A stretch of 64,000 nucleotides of DNA from Candidatus Methylomirabilis lanthanidiphila. GTDB lineage: Bacteria > Methylomirabilota > Methylomirabilia > Methylomirabilales > Methylomirabilaceae. Position numbers and translations under genes: made by a program. The stretch spans positions 1-64,000 of the forward strand of contig CABIKM010000030.1 in assembly GCA_902196205.1 (NCBI GenBank), read 5' to 3'. Shown here in pieces: positions 27,109 to 34,671 of this stretch. The notes beneath the pieces are model-generated. The model was not told where the DNA came from, did no database searches, and saw only the letters and a list, made by a program, of their open reading frames with translations. Numbering within the stretch: the stretch's first letter is position 1; the number at the start of each line of letters is the position of its first letter.

Positions 27109-27874
27109 CGGACTCCTCCAGTGGAACGGCCATCACCCCAGCCGCAGTCATCCGCTCGCGAAGCCGTTTCGCAACAGCAGGCGCGCCCGGGGTATCGCCA
27201 TGCAAACAGACGGTATCCACCGTCATGGGGATCAGACGACCGGTGATGGCTCGCACCTTTCCCTCAACCATCAACAGCACCTGATCAGCCACCGTATCGG
27301 AATCGGTAAGGAGGGCGCCGGGCGCCGATCTGGGAACCAGGCTTCTGTCTTCGTTGTAGGCGCGATCGCCAAACCCTTCCTGCGCCGCTCGCAGCCCCGC
27401 TCTCAGCCCGGCCTTCACAAGCTCAGACCCTGAAGGCCCTATCAGAATCAGCGCGGGGTCAACGTCGGCGATCGCCCCTGCAACGGCTTCGGACAGCAGC
27501 CGGTCATTCGCGGCCATATGATAAAGCGCTCCATGAGGCTTGACGTGCTGAAGCCGCATCCCCTCAGCCTTCACGAACGCCCAGAGCGCCCCGATCTGGT
27601 ACACGAGAGAGTCTCTTACCTCCTCCGGCGAGAGCTGCATCGGCCGGCGACCGAAGCCCAACAGATCCGGGAAGCCTGGGTGTGCTCCAATGCGGACGCC
27701 GTGCGTCTTCGCAAGTCTGACGGTCCGTCGCATGACCCGCGGATCCCCACCGTGCCATCCGCAGGCAATGCTCGCTGAGGTGAGATACGGCATCAACGCC
27801 TCGTCGCTCCCTAACGTCCAGACGCCAAAGCTCTCCCCGACATCACAATTCAGATCGATCCGCTTCGCGGTCAT
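27089..27874 (-). CDS. pxpA: 5-oxoprolinase subunit A (LamB/YcsF family)
   Basis: The 261 residues begin with IDLNCDVGESFGVW and include SIACGWHGGDPRVMRRTVRLA and the HVKPHGALYH motif, diagnostic of PxpA. It is the first gene of pxpABC plus the lipoprotein. The operon recycles 5-oxoproline, a spontaneous damage product of glutamine and glutamate. A possible promoter upstream on the minus strand is TTGTAA (27959-27964), 18 bases, TATACT (27935-27940). Confidence 0.93.
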   Translation of the reverse strand: MTAKRIDLNCDVGESFGVWTLGSDEALMPYLTSASIACGWHGGDPRVMRRTVRLAKTHGVRIGAHPGFPDLLGFGRRPMQLSPEEVRDSLVYQIGALWAFVKAEGMRLQHVKPHGALYHMAANDRLLSEAVAGAIADVDPALILIGPSGSELVKAGLRAGLRAAQEGFGDRAYNEDRSLVPRSAPGALLTDSDTVADQVLLMVEGKVRAITGRLIPMTVDTVCLHGDTPGAPAVAKRLRERMTAAGVMAVPLEESVAGQVS

Positions 27875-28081
27875 AATAGGTGTGGCCCCTGGAGATCAGG
27901 GGTAGCTTGTCCTGTGTGTACTTCTTCCGTAGCCAGTATAGTTGACACGGCGTGGATTTTACAATATTGTGGCAACCAATTAAAGGTCTTCACCGTATAA
28001 GCTTTTTGGCCGGCGAGAACGCTGGTGCTCGGATAGTCAACCGGTGCTGTCTGTTACGGCACACATCACAAGGAGGCGGTC

Positions 28082-28495
28082 ATGGCTGAAACGATTACTC
28101 GCGTAGATTATTTCTACATTGAGACCCCCAATAAGCCTGGAGAGGCGGCGCGCGCGCTCAACGGGATCAAGGAGGCAGGGATTGACCTGCTGGCCTTTTC
28201 AGGATTTCCCAAAGGTCGGCGAGCGCAATTGGATTTCATCCCAGCCGATTCGGCGGCCTTTGCGAAGTGTGCCAAGAAAGCCGGGTGTACGCTCAGCAAG
28301 AAGAAGAGCGGCTTTCTCATCCAAGGCGAGGATCGCATCGGCGCCGTCGCCGACGTCCTCAGCAAGCTGGCCGATGCGAACATCAATGTCACCGCCGCGA
28401 CGGCAGTCTGCGCCGGTAAGAATCGCTACGGCGCCATCCTCTGGGTGAAGGCACCCGACCTCCGGCGGGCCGCAAAGGTCCTCGGTGTCGCCTAG
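28082..28495 (+). CDS. ACT-domain protein
   Basis: The 137-residue protein has two ACT-like modules. The first spans about 8-70 (FYIETPNKPGEAARALNGIKEAGIDLLAF) and the second about 75-135 (SGFLIQGEDRIGAVADVLSKLADANINVTAA). ACT pairs bind amino acids or other small ligands. There is no catalytic domain, so it is likely a stand-alone sensor. AAGGAGGCGGTC precedes the start. It stands divergent from pxpA; a link to amino-acid status is inference. Confidence 0.75.
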   Translation: MAETITRVDYFYIETPNKPGEAARALNGIKEAGIDLLAFSGFPKGRRAQLDFIPADSAAFAKCAKKAGCTLSKKKSGFLIQGEDRIGAVADVLSKLADANINVTAATAVCAGKNRYGAILWVKAPDLRRAAKVLGVA

Positions 28496-28633
28496 CGTCG
28501 CGCCACATCCAGCGTGGCATCACGCTCCAGACCGACGCGAAATACGCCCGGCTGAGCATGGCATTGAGCAGATATTAGAAGGTGGATTTCTGGCGCAGCA
28601 GGGGGTACACTGAGAACACTTGGAGGAGTGGAA

Positions 28634-28858
28634 ATGACCATCACACTGACCGCGGTGTTTCAGAAAGTACCCGAAGGGTATATCGGCTTCGTTGAGGAGT
28701 TGCCAGGGGCGAACACTCAAGGCGCAACCTTGGAAGAAGCGCGCATTAACCTGCAGGAGGCTATCGCACTCGTTCTGGAAGCCAACCGTACGCTGGCTGA
28801 AGAGTCGTTAAAGGGGAAGGACGTCATTCGCGAAGCGCTGCCCGTATCGACCAGATGA
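28634..28858 (+). CDS. hicB: HicB-type antitoxin
   Basis: This 74-residue HicB family protein has the partial RNase H-like fold pattern: AVFQKVPEGYIGFVEELPGANTQGATLEEARINLQEAIALVLE. ATG 28634 is chosen over GTG 28628 because GGAGG lies seven bases ahead. No clear DNA-binding C-terminal domain is present, so it is the short form. Its stop overlaps the hicA start by four bases (ATGA). Confidence 0.8.
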   Translation: MTITLTAVFQKVPEGYIGFVEELPGANTQGATLEEARINLQEAIALVLEANRTLAEESLKGKDVIREALPVSTR

Positions 28859-29043
28859 AGCGTCGCGACCTAATCCGATACTTGGAGATTTACGGGTGCG
28901 AATTCCTGCGCGAGGGTGGCAATCATACTGTGTATGTGAATCGGGTGGCGCAAAAGGCATCGGTAGTCCCCAGGCACCGCGAGATCAATGAGTTTCTCGC
29001 TCGAAAAATCTGTCGTGACCTCCAGATTCCCGAACCTGCCTAG
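28855..29043 (+). CDS. hicA: HicA-type mRNA interferase toxin
   Basis: This 62-residue double-stranded RNA-binding-like toxin has LIRYLEIYGCEFLREGGNHTVYVN with the catalytic histidine in GGNHTVY and the closing VPRHREINEFLARKICRDLQI. It cleaves mRNA when free of HicB. The start overlaps the hicB stop (ATGA). The order antitoxin-toxin is the reverse of the classical hicAB. A second, unrelated copy lies at 61448-61908. Confidence 0.8.
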   Translation: MKRRDLIRYLEIYGCEFLREGGNHTVYVNRVAQKASVVPRHREINEFLARKICRDLQIPEPA

Positions 29044-29102
29044 CCTTGCGTCGAGAGCTGTCGCGACGTATCCATGGAATGAGGGGATTGAAGGAGGATT
29101 CG

Positions 29103-29171
29103 ATGAGACTCTCAGGCAAGACGATCGCGGTCCCGGCGGAGAACATGTATCAAAAGATGGAGCTCTGGAGA
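29103..29171 (+). pseudogene. N-terminal stump of a PfpI/DJ-1 family gene
   Basis: Behind a good GAAGGAGG site, ATG 29103 opens MRLSGKTIAVPAENMYQKME and LW, the first strand and loop of PfpI-type glutamine-amidotransferase-fold proteins. After about 23 residues the similarity stops and the frame runs through the ispH promoter to 29234. Only the stump remains, so it is non-functional. Confidence 0.6.
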
Positions 29172-29174
29172 TTT

Positions 29175-29203
29175 TTGACAGCATCGTCCTCCCCTGATAT
29201 GAT
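29175..29203 (+). promoter_or_regulatory. Sigma-70 promoter of ispH
   Basis: A perfect TTGACA (29175-29180), a 17-base spacer and TATGAT (29198-29203) predict a transcript start near 29210, about 60 bases before ispH. The match is the best housekeeping promoter noticed in the window. Confidence 0.8.
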
Positions 29204-29268
29204 ACCTACGATGTTCGTCATCTACATCGACTGAATCTATATGAAGCGATGAGTCGCGAGGTATACTG

Positions 29269-30246
29269 GTGGCCGTCGAAAAGCTGATCCTCGCCACACC
29301 GAGAGGGTTTTGCGCCGGAGTGGACCGCGCCATCGATGTGGTCAAGATCGCCCTCGATCTGTACGACGAGGCGGTCTATGTGCGGAAGGAGATCGTCCAC
29401 AACCGCCACGTCGTAGACGAGCTCCGGCACAAGGGCGCAATCTTCGTCGATGATCTGGACGAGGTTCCCGATGGCGCGCTGGTCATCTATAGCGCACACG
29501 GCGTCTCTCCCGAGGTGCGAGCGCAAGCCGCCGCCAAACAGTTGAAGGTGATTGATGCCACCTGCCCTCTGGTGACGAAGGTTCACAATGAGGCGATCAA
29601 GTTCGCCCAGGAAGGCCGCTCGATCATCCTGGTCGGCCACAAGGGGCACGATGAGGTCATCGGGACAACGGGTGAGGCGCCGGATGCCATTACTGTGATC
29701 GGGTCGGCGGAGCAGTTGGAAGATCTGAACGTTCCCGATCCCACTAAGGTGGCGGTCATTACGCAGACCACGCTTAGTCTGGACGACACCAGAGGTATCA
29801 TCGACGCTCTCAAACAAAAGTTCCCGGAGTTAGCTGCTCCGGGTAAGGATGATATCTGCTACGCGACGCAAAATCGGCAGACAGCACTGAAGGAGCTGGC
29901 CTCACGTGTTGATCTGATCCTGGCCCTCGGCTCGCAGAATAGCTCGAATTCCAAGCGGTTGATCGAGGTCGCCAAAGGGGTAGGGGTACAGGCCTACTTG
30001 ATCGACGATGTCAGCGAGATCAACCCGGCCTGGCTTGAAGGTACCCGGGTCATTGGGGTGACGGCCGGAGCCTCAGCCCCGGAGCACCTGGTCCAGGGAG
30101 TCGTCGGCTATTTCAAAGAGTTAGGTGTTACTGATATCGAGGAGATCGAGCCCATTAAAGAGGAGGTGAGCTTCGGCCTCCCTCAGGAGCTTATTCGTGA
30201 ACGCCCCGGTCTTGCAGCCGAACTATCGTCATATGCGGCTCGATAG
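29269..30246 (+). CDS. ispH: 4-hydroxy-3-methylbut-2-enyl diphosphate reductase
   Basis: The last enzyme of the MEP isoprenoid pathway makes IPP and DMAPP from HMBPP with a [4Fe-4S] cluster. The 325 residues include the three cluster cysteines: PRGFCAGVDRA (about 13), IDATCPLVTKVH (about 100) and DICYATQNRQ (about 199). EIVHN and YSAHGVSP substrate motifs are present. The start is GTG 29269 behind GAGGT. It has its own sigma-70 promoter and is followed by small membrane protein genes. Confidence 0.97.
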   Translation: MAVEKLILATPRGFCAGVDRAIDVVKIALDLYDEAVYVRKEIVHNRHVVDELRHKGAIFVDDLDEVPDGALVIYSAHGVSPEVRAQAAAKQLKVIDATCPLVTKVHNEAIKFAQEGRSIILVGHKGHDEVIGTTGEAPDAITVIGSAEQLEDLNVPDPTKVAVITQTTLSLDDTRGIIDALKQKFPELAAPGKDDICYATQNRQTALKELASRVDLILALGSQNSSNSKRLIEVAKGVGVQAYLIDDVSEINPAWLEGTRVIGVTAGASAPEHLVQGVVGYFKELGVTDIEEIEPIKEEVSFGLPQELIRERPGLAAELSSYAAR

Positions 30247-30270
30247 GTCACCGTTCGTGGAAAGATAGGC

Positions 30271-30393
30271 ATGCGGCAGATCGTTATCATTACCCTCGCC
30301 TACGGCGTCACCCCGGTATTGATGGCGCTGACCATCCTGCTGGCCTGGTGGATGGCCAAACGAGACGACGTGCATAGCGAAGGGGAGCGATAG
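30271..30393 (+). CDS. Small 40-residue membrane protein after ispH
   Basis: A short frame from ATG 30271 encodes MRQIVIITLAYGVTPVLMAL and then TILLAWWMAKRDDVHSEGER, one hydrophobic helix with a charged tail. It is 24 bases past ispH and seven bases ahead of the next lipoprotein gene, so it fits the operon spacing. Family not recognised. Confidence 0.5.
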   Translation: MRQIVIITLAYGVTPVLMALTILLAWWMAKRDDVHSEGER

Positions 30394-30399
30394 AGAGAT

Positions 30400-30855
30400 A
30401 TGGTCCATCGAAGTTGGCGACAGTGCAGCATAGTGGTGGTCGTTCTGGCAATGGCGGGATGCGCAACCTTCCCTGGCGCGAGTCGAGCTGTCAAGTCTTA
30501 TCCGCATCCTGCAAAGGAAACGGTTGCCGCGGTGAATCAGGCGCTTCGAGATCTGAACTTTTACCCTACGGATCTACTTCCGAGCCATTCAAATCCTCGT
30601 CTCACATACGTCTCTACGGCATACCGGGAACAGAGCCTGGGAGAAATCGTGTATGTCGCTGTCCGAGCTATGGGAGCCGAACAATCACAAGTAGAAGTGC
30701 TCACCAGAGGCGATTTGTCGGGTGCCTGGACGTGGTCTACTTGGTGGCCGCCCCTCGTCTTCGAGCAGACCACCCGACGGCTTCGGGCTACCCCCACCAA
30801 GCCGCAGTCGGCTCCGATTCCGGCAACGCCGCTGCCTGATCGCTTAGCCCTGTAA
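30400..30855 (+). CDS. Lipoprotein of unknown function
   Basis: The 151-residue product has a basic head (HRSWRQ), a hydrophobic stretch and lipobox LAMAGC (Cys near 21). The mature part has a mixed helix-strand pattern (YPHPAKETVAAVNQALRDL, then strands LTYVSTAYRE and IVYVAVRAMG), recalling DUF3568-type envelope lipoproteins. It ends in a proline/alanine tail. It lies between ispH and the skp-like gene on the same strand. Confidence 0.6.
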   Translation: MVHRSWRQCSIVVVVLAMAGCATFPGASRAVKSYPHPAKETVAAVNQALRDLNFYPTDLLPSHSNPRLTYVSTAYREQSLGEIVYVAVRAMGAEQSQVEVLTRGDLSGAWTWSTWWPPLVFEQTTRRLRATPTKPQSAPIPATPLPDRLAL

Positions 30856-30878
30856 CCGCATCGAATACTCGGATAACC

Positions 30879-31433
30879 ATGAAATTACGGTCAACGATTG
30901 CAGCTTTTTTTACCGGTTGCTCCATAGCCTGTTTGGGTGTGAGCCTTGCTATTACTATTCCGTCGACGGCGTTCGGCAAAGAATCTCTCAAGATTGGCGT
31001 TGTAGACTTTCGAGAGGTAGCCCTCGGCTCCAAGGCCGGCAAAGCCGCTAAAGCTCGCCTGGAAAAGCTGGCGGAGAAGTTGCAAAAAGAGATGAGGTCC
31101 GAGGAGACCAAGCTGCTCGCACGCCAGAAGGAACTCGATGCGGCAGCACCTCGGCTCACTGTTGCGGAGCGCCAAGAACGTGCCGCAACGCTCGAGCGCG
31201 ACGGAGCAACCTTTCAACGCCTCCTCGAAGATAAGACGGAGGAGTTAAAAAATGCCGAGACGGAGAGCATTCAAAAGCTCGCCAACCAGTTCGATGGTAT
31301 CCTGAAAGCCTACGCCGTCGAGAAAGGCTTTTCTGTTGTTCTGGAGGTGCAGCGCCCCGGCATCTTGTACTTTGACAAAAACCTCGACATCAGCGGCGAG
31401 GTCATCAAACGGTTCGATCGAACCTCAAAGTAA
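30879..31433 (+). CDS. OmpH/Skp-like periplasmic chaperone
   Basis: The 184-residue product has a signal peptide (about 1-32, cleavage after AFG). A short strand region (LKIGVVDFREVA) is followed by a long charged alpha-helical arm (about 50-140, rich in Lys, Glu, Ala), then VEKGFSVVLEVQRPGILYFDKNLDIS. This is the Skp/OmpH layout: a trimeric clamp that holds unfolded outer-membrane proteins in the periplasm. Skp often sits by bamA or lpxD; neither is here. The gene is 23 bases from the lipoprotein gene. Confidence 0.8.
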   Translation: MKLRSTIAAFFTGCSIACLGVSLAITIPSTAFGKESLKIGVVDFREVALGSKAGKAAKARLEKLAEKLQKEMRSEETKLLARQKELDAAAPRLTVAERQERAATLERDGATFQRLLEDKTEELKNAETESIQKLANQFDGILKAYAVEKGFSVVLEVQRPGILYFDKNLDISGEVIKRFDRTSK

Positions 31434-31479
31434 AAAGTCTCATCGATACCCGCGCCCGCGTACGGAACCGCGCTATCAA

Positions 31480-31758
31480 TCAGTTACCGCCGGCAATGGC
31501 CGGAACGATGGATACGAGATCGCCCGGCTTGAGCGGCGTCGTGACCCCCTGCAGAAATCGGATATCTTCCTCATTCACATAGATATTGATGAAACGACGA
31601 ACACTGCCGGAATCATCATAGATCCGTTCCCTCAAACCGGCATATGACTGCTCTAGATTCTCGATCAGCTCATTAATAGAGCTCCCCTGCCCCTCGACCT
31701 CTCCTTGACCGCTGGTCAGACCACGTAACGGGGTCGGAATGCGCACCTTCACGCTCAT
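31480..31758 (-). CDS. ThiS/MoaD-like sulfur-carrier protein ending in GGN
   Basis: This 92-residue ubiquitin-fold carrier has SVKVRIPTPLRGL at the front, INIYVNEEDIRFLQG in the middle and the end PGDLVSIVPAIAGGN. Carriers use a C-terminal Gly-Gly thiocarboxylate; here one Asn follows, so trimming by a JAMM protease would be needed, and such a protease is encoded at 41019-41495. It most resembles CysO-type and related carriers rather than true MoaD. ATG 31758 has AAAGGAGCC ahead. It follows the threonine-synthase-like gene by about 140 bases and may be under the same SAM riboswitch. Confidence 0.8.
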   Translation of the reverse strand: MSVKVRIPTPLRGLTSGQGEVEGQGSSINELIENLEQSYAGLRERIYDDSGSVRRFINIYVNEEDIRFLQGVTTPLKPGDLVSIVPAIAGGN

Positions 31759-31898
31759 CAATTCGGCTCCTTTCGATGCTATCTTGCCGCTGTTTGTGTT
31801 TTCCGGGAGTTCTGAGTTCTTCGCGTTCCACGCTCTCAGCCATTAGCTTTCGGCAAAAATGATACCGTGTCTTTCCTGAGTTGCCGACGGCTGACTGC

Positions 31899-33152
31899 TT
31901 ACCCTGCCGTCACATCAATATCGTGAGACGCCATTGCTTCGTCGAATGATCGAAGGGTCGGCTTGATATGGAACCGAACCTTCAATGATGACGCGACTGC
32001 CTCCTGGGTCTTCAACCCGTTGCCGGTAATGCAGAGCACCAGACTTTCGTCTCTGGGAATCCGCCCCTCCTCAATCAGCCGCTTCGCGGCCGCCACTGTC
32101 ACCCCGCCAGCCGTCTCGGCAAAGATCCCTTCAGTGCTGGCCAGCAGCTTCATCCCATCCACAATGTCGTCGTCTGTGGCATGCTCGCCATGACCACCGC
32201 TCTCCTTGACGGCCTTGTAGGCGTAATAGCCGTCTGCCGGGTTCCCGATGGCGAGCGACTTGGCGATGGTCTTCGGCTTCACCGGCCTGATGATCTCACT
32301 GTTCTCCTTAATAGCGGTGACAATGGGACCGCACCCTTCGGCCTGGGCTACATGCATCCGCGTATGGCAGCCGCCACTCAAGAGGCCAAGTCGATCAAAC
32401 TCTTTCAGCCCCTTCAAGATCTTCGTAACCAACGAACCTCCCGCAGCCGGAACGACGATGTGATGGGGCGCGCGCCAGCCAAGCTGCTCTGCAACTTCGT
32501 ATCCGAACGTCTTGGAGCCCTCGGCGTAGTAGGGCCGGATATTGATATTCACAAATGCCCATCCATATTTATCGGCGATCTCACTACAGAGCCGATTCAC
32601 TTCATCGTAGTTGCCGTCCACAGCCACCAGCTTTGGGTTGTAGATCAGGGTACCCAACACCTTGCCCTGCTCCAGATCGGCCGGCACAAACACGAAGCTC
32701 GGGAGTCCGCCTTCGGCGGCATGGGCCGCCACCGAGTTTGCCAGATTACCTGTAGACGCACAGGCCACCACCTTAAAGTTAAATTCAACGGCCTTCGTCA
32801 CCGCCACTGCCACGACCCGGTCCTTAAACGAAAAGGTAGGGTGGCTTACGGTGTCGTTCTTGACATATACCTCTCGCATTCCTAATGCCCGCGCCAGGTT
32901 CTTGGCCCGCACGAGCGGCGTCATCCCGCAATGTCTCCCGACTATGGGCTCCCCTTCGATCGGCAGCAGCGCCTTGTATCGCCAAATGCTTGGCGGCCCG
33001 GCCTCGATCGCCTTTCTGGTCAGTCTACCGTGAAGCGCGTCGTAATCGTAATCCACTTCAAGAGGCCCGAAACAGTACTCACAGACATGCAGAGGATCCG
33101 CAGGGTATGGTCTACCGCACTCCCTGCACTTCAATCCCTTCACCAGCCCCAT
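31899..33152 (-). CDS. thrC: Threonine synthase-like PLP enzyme
   Basis: The 417-residue protein has an N-terminal zinc ribbon (CRECG and CEYC, about 9-30). The PLP lysine is in SFKDRVVAVAV (about 108-118), the phosphate loop in ASTGNLANSVAAHAA and the C-terminal glycine turn in CITGNGLKTQEAV. It is a normal ThrC by sequence: O-phosphohomoserine to threonine. The setting is unusual: it follows a NIL-domain gene behind a SAM-I riboswitch and precedes a sulfur-carrier gene. This raises the alternative that it makes homocysteine from O-phosphohomoserine and carrier-bound sulfide. The sequence alone does not decide. Confidence 0.85.
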   Translation of the reverse strand: MGLVKGLKCRECGRPYPADPLHVCEYCFGPLEVDYDYDALHGRLTRKAIEAGPPSIWRYKALLPIEGEPIVGRHCGMTPLVRAKNLARALGMREVYVKNDTVSHPTFSFKDRVVAVAVTKAVEFNFKVVACASTGNLANSVAAHAAEGGLPSFVFVPADLEQGKVLGTLIYNPKLVAVDGNYDEVNRLCSEIADKYGWAFVNINIRPYYAEGSKTFGYEVAEQLGWRAPHHIVVPAAGGSLVTKILKGLKEFDRLGLLSGGCHTRMHVAQAEGCGPIVTAIKENSEIIRPVKPKTIAKSLAIGNPADGYYAYKAVKESGGHGEHATDDDIVDGMKLLASTEGIFAETAGGVTVAAAKRLIEEGRIPRDESLVLCITGNGLKTQEAVASSLKVRFHIKPTLRSFDEAMASHDIDVTAG

Positions 33153-33153
33153 C

Positions 33154-33390
33154 TCAGCATCCCTTCTCTGGCGTCGGCTCCACCCTGATCCCTAAACCGG
33201 CCAGGTAGGCAATCCCTCTGTTCAACGCGTCCTCCTCGCCGTCCAGCTCCAGCATTACCTCGCCCGTCTGTTCCGTCACCCGCGCCCGACGGACATTGGG
33301 AATGAGTTTGAATGTCTGCGAAAGACGGTAGATCACCGGCTCTTTGATGAGTGCCTGTGGGTAGATCAACGTGATCATCCGTTTTGGCAT
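33154..33390 (-). CDS. NIL-domain small protein under the SAM riboswitch
   Basis: The 78-residue protein consists of one NIL domain: ITLIYPQALIKEPVIYRLSQTFKLIPNVRRARVTEQTGEVMLELDGEE. NIL domains occur at the C-terminus of methionine ABC transporter ATPases and in archaeal homocysteine-synthesis proteins, and probably bind a methionine-related ligand. It stops one base before the thrC start. The start at 33390 follows the riboswitch terminator by about 20 bases. A near relative lies upstream at 33649-33888. Confidence 0.8.
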   Translation of the reverse strand: MPKRMITLIYPQALIKEPVIYRLSQTFKLIPNVRRARVTEQTGEVMLELDGEEDALNRGIAYLAGLGIRVEPTPEKGC

Positions 33391-33407
33391 TGCGTAACCC
33401 CTTCGTT

Positions 33408-33446
33408 GAAATAAAAAGCCCCTTCTCACAACTATGAGAAGGGGCT
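33408..33446 (-). terminator. Rho-independent terminator of the SAM riboswitch
   Basis: On the minus strand AGCCCCTTCTCA pairs perfectly with TGAGAAGGGGCT over a six-base loop (33446-33417), followed by a TTTTTATTT tract. The first arm can alternatively pair with the 3' strand of aptamer helix P1 (ATGAGAAGG at about 33463-33471 against CCTTCTCAT), giving an antiterminator. Confidence 0.9.
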
Positions 33447-33463
33447 GTCGAAATCGACGGCTT

Positions 33464-33590
33464 CCTTCTCATCTCTCATCCCGCCCTGTGTCTGGGATGT
33501 AGGAGTTGGCACCACTGTCTGCCTGTACAGGCCGCAAACCGGTTGCCGTGGCTTCTCAGGGCCAGTCCCTCAGCCACTCTGGATGAAAAG
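33464..33590 (-). promoter_or_regulatory. SAM-I (S-box) riboswitch
   Basis: The minus strand carries the conserved S-box core in order: CTTTTCATCCAGAG (P1 5' strand and kink-turn), TGGCTGAGGGACTGGCCC, TGAGAAGCCACGGCAACC, GGTGCCAACTCC, and the closing GATGAGAGATGAGAAGG. P1 pairs 33582-33590 with 33464-33472. High SAM stabilises the aptamer, frees the terminator at 33408-33446 and stops transcription of the NIL-thrC genes. Confidence 0.95.
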
Positions 33591-33648
33591 GCTAATGGCG
33601 GTTATATAATCAAAACCGCTGTCCTCTGTCAAGTGTAAATCGAGCGCC

Positions 33649-33888
33649 TCAAGAGACAGTATCTTGTTCAATCGGCGCCACATGGACACCACGACCCTCG
33701 AGCCACTTAATCCCATTTTCAAGCGGCTGCGGGTCTCCCTCAAGTTCAGCCATGATCCACCCGATCCCCTCAGTGAAATCGGCTTGGCGAATATTAAAGA
33801 CCAAACCGAACGTCTGACTCAACTGCCACAGGATCGGCTCTTCGGTCAGCTTACCGGTAAATGTCAAGTGTACGCGTTTTTTTGTCAT
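33649..33888 (-). CDS. Second NIL-domain small protein
   Basis: The 79-residue single NIL domain (VHLTFTGKLTEEPILWQLSQTFGLVFNIRQ, then GWIMAELEGDPQPLENGIKWLEGRGVHV) is related to the protein at 33154-33390 but clearly diverged. It lies upstream of the riboswitch, so its own expression is not SAM-controlled unless by another element. Function is probably methionine-pathway related by domain, but unproved. Confidence 0.75.
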   Translation of the reverse strand: MTKKRVHLTFTGKLTEEPILWQLSQTFGLVFNIRQADFTEGIGWIMAELEGDPQPLENGIKWLEGRGVHVAPIEQDTVS

Positions 33889-33927
33889 CGCACCTTCGAA
33901 GATCGATCTCGCAGATTCAGATTCCGC

Positions 33928-33957
33928 TTGAGCGCGTTATGCGGATTGGAGTATAAA
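33928..33957 (+). promoter_or_regulatory. Possible sigma-70 promoter before the rhodanese gene
   Basis: TTGAGC (33928-33933), an 18-base spacer and TATAAA (33952-33957) precede the gene at 34021 by about 60 bases. The match is moderate. Confidence 0.4.
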
Positions 33958-34020
33958 CTGTGTCCATAACACTGTAAAGCCCAAATCCAGTCCGCAGATC
34001 GCCCTTATTGGGGTAACGCG

Positions 34021-34671
34021 ATGCCGATAGAGCTCCAGAGATTAACGCCACTACAGACGTACAGCGCATTAGAAGCCGGCGTGCTGCTGATCGATCTGCG
34101 CCCGCATGAGCATTTTGCCTCTCACCATATCCCGAGAAGTATCAGCGTTGCCTTCAGTCGTAAGAGTCTCCCTGAGCGTGTCGCTACTGCGATCCCGCCA
34201 GGACCCTCAATCATACTCTTGTCTGACGAGGGAGGCGTCGCCGAAGCGGCCGGCAATGCCCTATATGGGATACCTCGAAATCCTCTCCGCGGCATCGTCA
34301 CGACGGGGACCGACATGTGGCGCAACGCAGGACTGCCGCTGGCCACGCTGCCACGCATGTCCGCCGCCACGCTCCGGCAACGACTGAACGTTTCCAGTGA
34401 TGAGCTGGCGCTGATCGACGTACGCGAGCCCTTTGAGTGGGAACTGGGCTATATCGACGGCTCGCTGCTCATCCCGCTTGGAGAGATCTGGCAGCGCGCC
34501 GGCTCACTCGATCCGCGTAAAGAGACCATCGCACTCTGTCAAGAAGGCCTGCGTAGCAGTACGGCGGCCAGCATTCTACTCCACCACAACTTCCCAATGG
34601 TTAGTAACGTACCAGGGGGTATGGGTAGCTGGCTCGACGCCGCCTACCCTACTGTCCGGCCGCCGCATTAG
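34021..34671 (+). CDS. Tandem rhodanese-domain protein
   Basis: The 216 residues form two rhodanese domains. The first (about 10-105) ends IILLSDEGG where the active cysteine should be and is therefore inactive. The second (about 112-212) has the active loop ALCQEGLRS with the catalytic cysteine. This inactive-then-active arrangement is that of thiosulfate/3-mercaptopyruvate sulfurtransferases, though each domain is short. It may pass persulfide sulfur within this sulfur-metabolism region. It is transcribed divergently from the NIL gene. Confidence 0.8.
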   Translation: MPIELQRLTPLQTYSALEAGVLLIDLRPHEHFASHHIPRSISVAFSRKSLPERVATAIPPGPSIILLSDEGGVAEAAGNALYGIPRNPLRGIVTTGTDMWRNAGLPLATLPRMSAATLRQRLNVSSDELALIDVREPFEWELGYIDGSLLIPLGEIWQRAGSLDPRKETIALCQEGLRSSTAASILLHHNFPMVSNVPGGMGSWLDAAYPTVRPPH

